A stretch of DNA of 26,132 nt from Planctomycetota bacterium (GTDB lineage: Bacteria; Planctomycetota; Planctomycetia; Pirellulales; Pirellulaceae): NCBI GenBank assembly GCA_026692885.1, contig JAPLNJ010000390.1, positions 1 to 26,132 on the forward strand, written 5' to 3'. Under the pieces are notes generated by a model, which searched no databases, was not told the origin of the DNA, and worked only from the letters and a program-made list of their open reading frames with translations. Both the position numbers and the translations under genes were made by a program. Shown here piece by piece: positions 23,442-26,132 of this stretch (position 1 is its first letter; each line of letters begins with the position of its first letter).

Positions 23442-24935
23442 CTACTTTTTGCTCTTGCCGGTTTTGCCCCGCGCGGCTCCGGCGACTGCGCTGTTCATGG
23501 CCTTGCGCCACTGCCATATAGTTTCCCATTGGGCCTGGTTCCCCTGTGCTGGATCGAAGCGGCTGGCGTCCACATCCACATACAGCCGGCGATATTTCGA
23601 CGGGTCGAAATCAGGATTGGGCGTGTTGCTCTGCGCGTTGACCTCCCTGCGCCAGGCGGCCAAGGCCGCCCGCATCTGACTCACTCGCTCGGGCTGCGAT
23701 GCGGCCAAGTCCTGAGTTTCGCCGATGTCCTGGCGGAGGTCATAAAGTTCAGTCTGTTCCTGGTCGTAATACTCGACCAGCATCCAGTGGCCGTCGCGCA
23801 CGGCGCCGCTGGGACGGCTACCCTGGTTCGTGTAATGGGGGAAGTGCCAGAAGAACTTCCGCACCGGCGCGGGGCCGCGCCCGGTCAGCAACGCCGCGAT
23901 ACTGACCCCGTCCAGCCCGGCGGGGACCGGCTGCCCGACCAGTTCCAGCAGCGTAGGTACCCAATCGGTGTTAATGACCGGATCGTCGACCACTTTACCG
24001 GCCGGCACATGGCCCGGCCAGCGGACAATCAGCGGGATGCGCAGCCCGCCTTGATACACGAAGCCTTTGCCAGCCCGGTAGGGCGTATTGTGGGTGATCT
24101 TGGGATGGGGTCCCTCGGGCACATGCAAGCCCCCGTTGTCGGAAGTGAAGATGACCAGGGTCTGGTCGGCCAGTTTCAGGGTCTCGAGCTTGGCCAGCAG
24201 CCGTCCGACCGTGTCATCCAGCGTCTCGATGACCCCGGCATAGACAGGTTCGAAGGCCCCGGCATTGTTGTCGATGCGACCGGGTTGCGCGTCGTAGGGT
24301 ATGTGAGGTGTGTTGTGGGCCAGATAGACAAAGAAGGGGCGGTCCTGATGCTCCTCGATGAATTTCTCGGCGGCGGCCGTCAGGTCGTACTCCCCCTTGC
24401 CCCCCTCGGTTGTTGAAGGCTTGGTGTTGGCCTGGCCGGCATGGACCACGTCGAAGCCGTGCTCCAGCGGCCCGAACTTGGCACCGCCGACATGCCATTT
24501 GCCGATGGCCGCGGTTGCATAGCCGGCCTGCTTGAGATACTTGCAGATCATCTTTTCTTCGAGCGGCACCTGCATTTCAATTTCCGGGTGGAGCAGCTTT
24601 TGCGAGGCGGCGTCGGGGCGCCCGGGCAGGAACGTGGTCAGGTGCAGCCGTGCGGGAGCCTTGCCGGTCAGGAGGGCAGCCCGCGAGGGCGAGCAGATGG
24701 GCTGGGCACAGTACCCCGAGGTGAACCGCAGGCCCTGCTGCGCGAGGCGGTCAAGATGGGGCGTATGATGCTCTTGCCGCCCGTAGCAGTGCAAGTCATT
24801 GATACCCAGGTCATCGCACAGGATGAACACGATATTCGGTCGTGTAGCGTTCCCAGGATCGCCGACCGCCGCTTGTACGTCTCCGGCGAACAGCGCCATT
24901 ACCAAGGTCCCCAAGCAGTACAGCCTAATCGTCAT
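23442..24935 (-). CDS. Exported type I sulfatase
   Basis: Starting at the ATG at 24935, which has GGAGGAG upstream, the protein has 497 aa and a signal peptide (RLYCLGTLVMALFAGDVQA). The active-site motif is CSPSR with C81, metal ligands lie in LCDDLG (D41, D42), and AIGKWHVGG is present. A longer frame upstream to 25037 lacks a ribosome binding site. It leads the two-gene sulfatase operon; the substrate is unknown. Confidence 0.93.
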   Translation of the reverse strand: MTIRLYCLGTLVMALFAGDVQAAVGDPGNATRPNIVFILCDDLGINDLHCYGRQEHHTPHLDRLAQQGLRFTSGYCAQPICSPSRAALLTGKAPARLHLTTFLPGRPDAASQKLLHPEIEMQVPLEEKMICKYLKQAGYATAAIGKWHVGGAKFGPLEHGFDVVHAGQANTKPSTTEGGKGEYDLTAAAEKFIEEHQDRPFFVYLAHNTPHIPYDAQPGRIDNNAGAFEPVYAGVIETLDDTVGRLLAKLETLKLADQTLVIFTSDNGGLHVPEGPHPKITHNTPYRAGKGFVYQGGLRIPLIVRWPGHVPAGKVVDDPVINTDWVPTLLELVGQPVPAGLDGVSIAALLTGRGPAPVRKFFWHFPHYTNQGSRPSGAVRDGHWMLVEYYDQEQTELYDLRQDIGETQDLAASQPERVSQMRAALAAWRREVNAQSNTPNPDFDPSKYRRLYVDVDASRFDPAQGNQAQWETIWQWRKAMNSAVAGAARGKTGKSKK

Positions 24936-25097
24936 TGCGGCTCCTCCAGCAGAATTACCTTTTCTTACCTTCGTGTGAAGTAGCACCCACCTCGTCGCAG
25001 ACCACAGTACCAATCCGCCGAGCACCTGTCCATCCACGGGGATGCGTTCCAGTCGCTGCCTCCCAGGGACTCGGTCCGAATACTTGGCTCGCCTACG

Positions 25098-25517
25098 ATG
25101 GATCCGCTAGAACTTCCGAAATGGCGAAGGGACGACTGGAATTCAGATCTGTTTTCGGTCGAAGAGATAAAGGTAGACCTGCCTGCGTTGGGCGGACGCA
25201 ATTTGCGGCTGCTGGCGACTGACATGGAAAACACGGAGGAGCAGTCAATGAAGCTGCATGACTGGGAAGGGACCATCCAACAGATTATTGAGGACTCCAA
25301 TCACGAGCCAAAGGAATCCGGCAAATCCAGAGTGTTGATGGAATGGCGGGGGAAGCTGGCACAGCAACCGCACCTCCTACAACCGTTTCAAATCGACGAA
25401 ATCGTGCGAGAAGTTCGGAAATTACTCACACGCGCCATCCCGCAACCAAGCATCGGTCCTCCACATGCCGCCTTTTTTTCGTCAACGACGTCTTCGCCAT
25501 CCTCGATCGCTCGGTAG
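25098..25517 (+). CDS. Possible small protein of unknown function, or gene remnant
   Basis: A 139-codon frame with plausible composition for the first ~110 residues (MDPLELPKWRRDDWNSD, MKLHDWEGTIQQIIEDSN, IDEIVREVRKLLT), then a Ser/Pro-rich tail that looks out of frame, suggesting a frameshift or decay near 25430. No clear ribosome binding site and no recognisable family. Confidence 0.35.
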   Translation: MDPLELPKWRRDDWNSDLFSVEEIKVDLPALGGRNLRLLATDMENTEEQSMKLHDWEGTIQQIIEDSNHEPKESGKSRVLMEWRGKLAQQPHLLQPFQIDEIVREVRKLLTRAIPQPSIGPPHAAFFSSTTSSPSSIAR

Positions 25518-25948
25518 TAAGCGGCCTTGATCGGAAGGTTGCGCACTGCTGTCAGTGACAACCTTGTGATGCTTGGCATTTGCCGCGTAGCGGCTGCCGA
25601 TCGTAGCCGTGGGTTTCAACCCACGGAGGTCAATCGCAAGAATCCGACCAAGTCGCGTAGCGACGGCTGCGCGCCCTCGGCTGTTCAGCCGTCGCTATGC
25701 GACTATACCGCACGCGGTTGGCATTGGCTCGTCTAACCCGGAGCCAACGGCGACGGCGTCCGGTGAAACACGCCGTCGCCGTTGGAGGCTGCTGAAATAG
25801 TAGCGGAAAGCAAGCCTTAATCATAACGTTGCGAAATGCTAGCAGTGTCGTGATCGCCCCCGAGAAGCTCCCGACGTAAGTCGGTGGGAGTGTTCCCGCC
25901 CTGTGCCTAACCCGACGCCCCATCTCCGACCAGCTCGACGAGTCGGCT
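25518..25948. repeat. Palindrome-rich intergenic region
   Basis: Palindromes include CCGTGGGTTTCAACCCACGG at 25607-25626, an 18-bp stem (one mismatch) at 25652-25669 with 25686-25703, and a perfect 16-bp stem at 25744-25759 with 25770-25785. None is followed by a T-run. I see no gene. Confidence 0.7.
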
Positions 25949-26132
25949 GGGCTGATGAAAAGGTCTCGTGTTTCCGCTTCGACTCTGTCACCAGGGGCAC
26001 CTCTCCCTCCGGGAGAGGTCGGGCTGTCAGGCCCGGGAGAGGGTTGCCAAGCATCGGGGAATTACCCCGAAAATCGCGCTGTCGTGCCCTCTCCCGCGGC
26101 TTAGACCGCGACCTCTCCCGCAGGGAGAGGTG
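25949..26132 (-). repeat. 184-bp interspersed repeat, copy B (inverted)
   Basis: Reverse complement of copy A at 21302-21485, about 97% identical over 184 bp. It ends exactly at the window edge, so the element may continue beyond it. Confidence 0.9.

Noticed and set aside
22065..24416. 783-codon open frame on the plus strand opposite both sulfatases
   Set aside because: It spans two clear sulfatase genes on the other strand and the gap between them, and has no recognisable domain.
25744..25785. Rho-independent terminator at the perfect 16-bp stem
   Set aside because: No T-run on either strand after the stem; more like another palindromic repeat.

Overview
The window looks like part of a planctomycete chromosome, probably Pirellulales-like. 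Supporting signs are high GC, paired exported sulfatases, Tat-exported Gfo/Idh/MocA and DegT-type proteins, long signal-peptide proteins of unknown family, and very many short palindromic repeats. This assignment is inferred from gene content; there is no rRNA or other marker to confirm it.

Left and centre (about 200-16077, all on the minus strand) is a BREX-type phage-defence operon. In transcription order it encodes a small excisionase-like HTH protein, BrxA (DUF1819), BrxB (DUF1788), BrxC (split by an in-frame amber codon), an ATPase, a PIN-domain nuclease, the methyltransferase PglX, a ~420 bp palindrome-rich gap, a second ATPase, an HNH nuclease, and PglZ. Most junctions are ATGA overlaps or short overlaps, so the genes are probably co-translated. 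The core order brxA-brxB-brxC-pglX-pglZ matches type 1 BREX. brxL is not in the window and would lie beyond coordinate 1 if present. Two ATPase-nuclease pairs flank pglX, so the locus appears to be BREX with two embedded accessory effector modules.

The most unusual feature is repeat invasion of the BREX coding sequences. pglX carries five REP-like elements in frame, and between two of them a complete REP-associated tyrosine transposase (RAYT) domain with its HxH motif and candidate catalytic Tyr. It is translated as part of the PglX reading frame just upstream of the methyltransferase SAM-binding motif. pglZ carries a related element with a 33-bp tandem duplication, also in frame. The hairpins show compensatory base changes between copies, and most ends carry the GTRG tetranucleotide typical of RAYT substrates.

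Right part (16458-21212, plus strand) holds three exported-protein genes: a Tat-type Gfo/Idh/MocA oxidoreductase, a Tat-type DegT/DnrJ aminotransferase-fold protein, and a secreted protein of unknown family. They are followed by two minus-strand sulfatases in tandem (24935-21615), suggesting breakdown of sulfated sugars or polysaccharides. A 184-bp repeat occurs at 21302-21485 and, inverted and about 97% identical, at 25949-26132, bracketing the sulfatases. The last kilobase holds one doubtful small gene and several palindromes.
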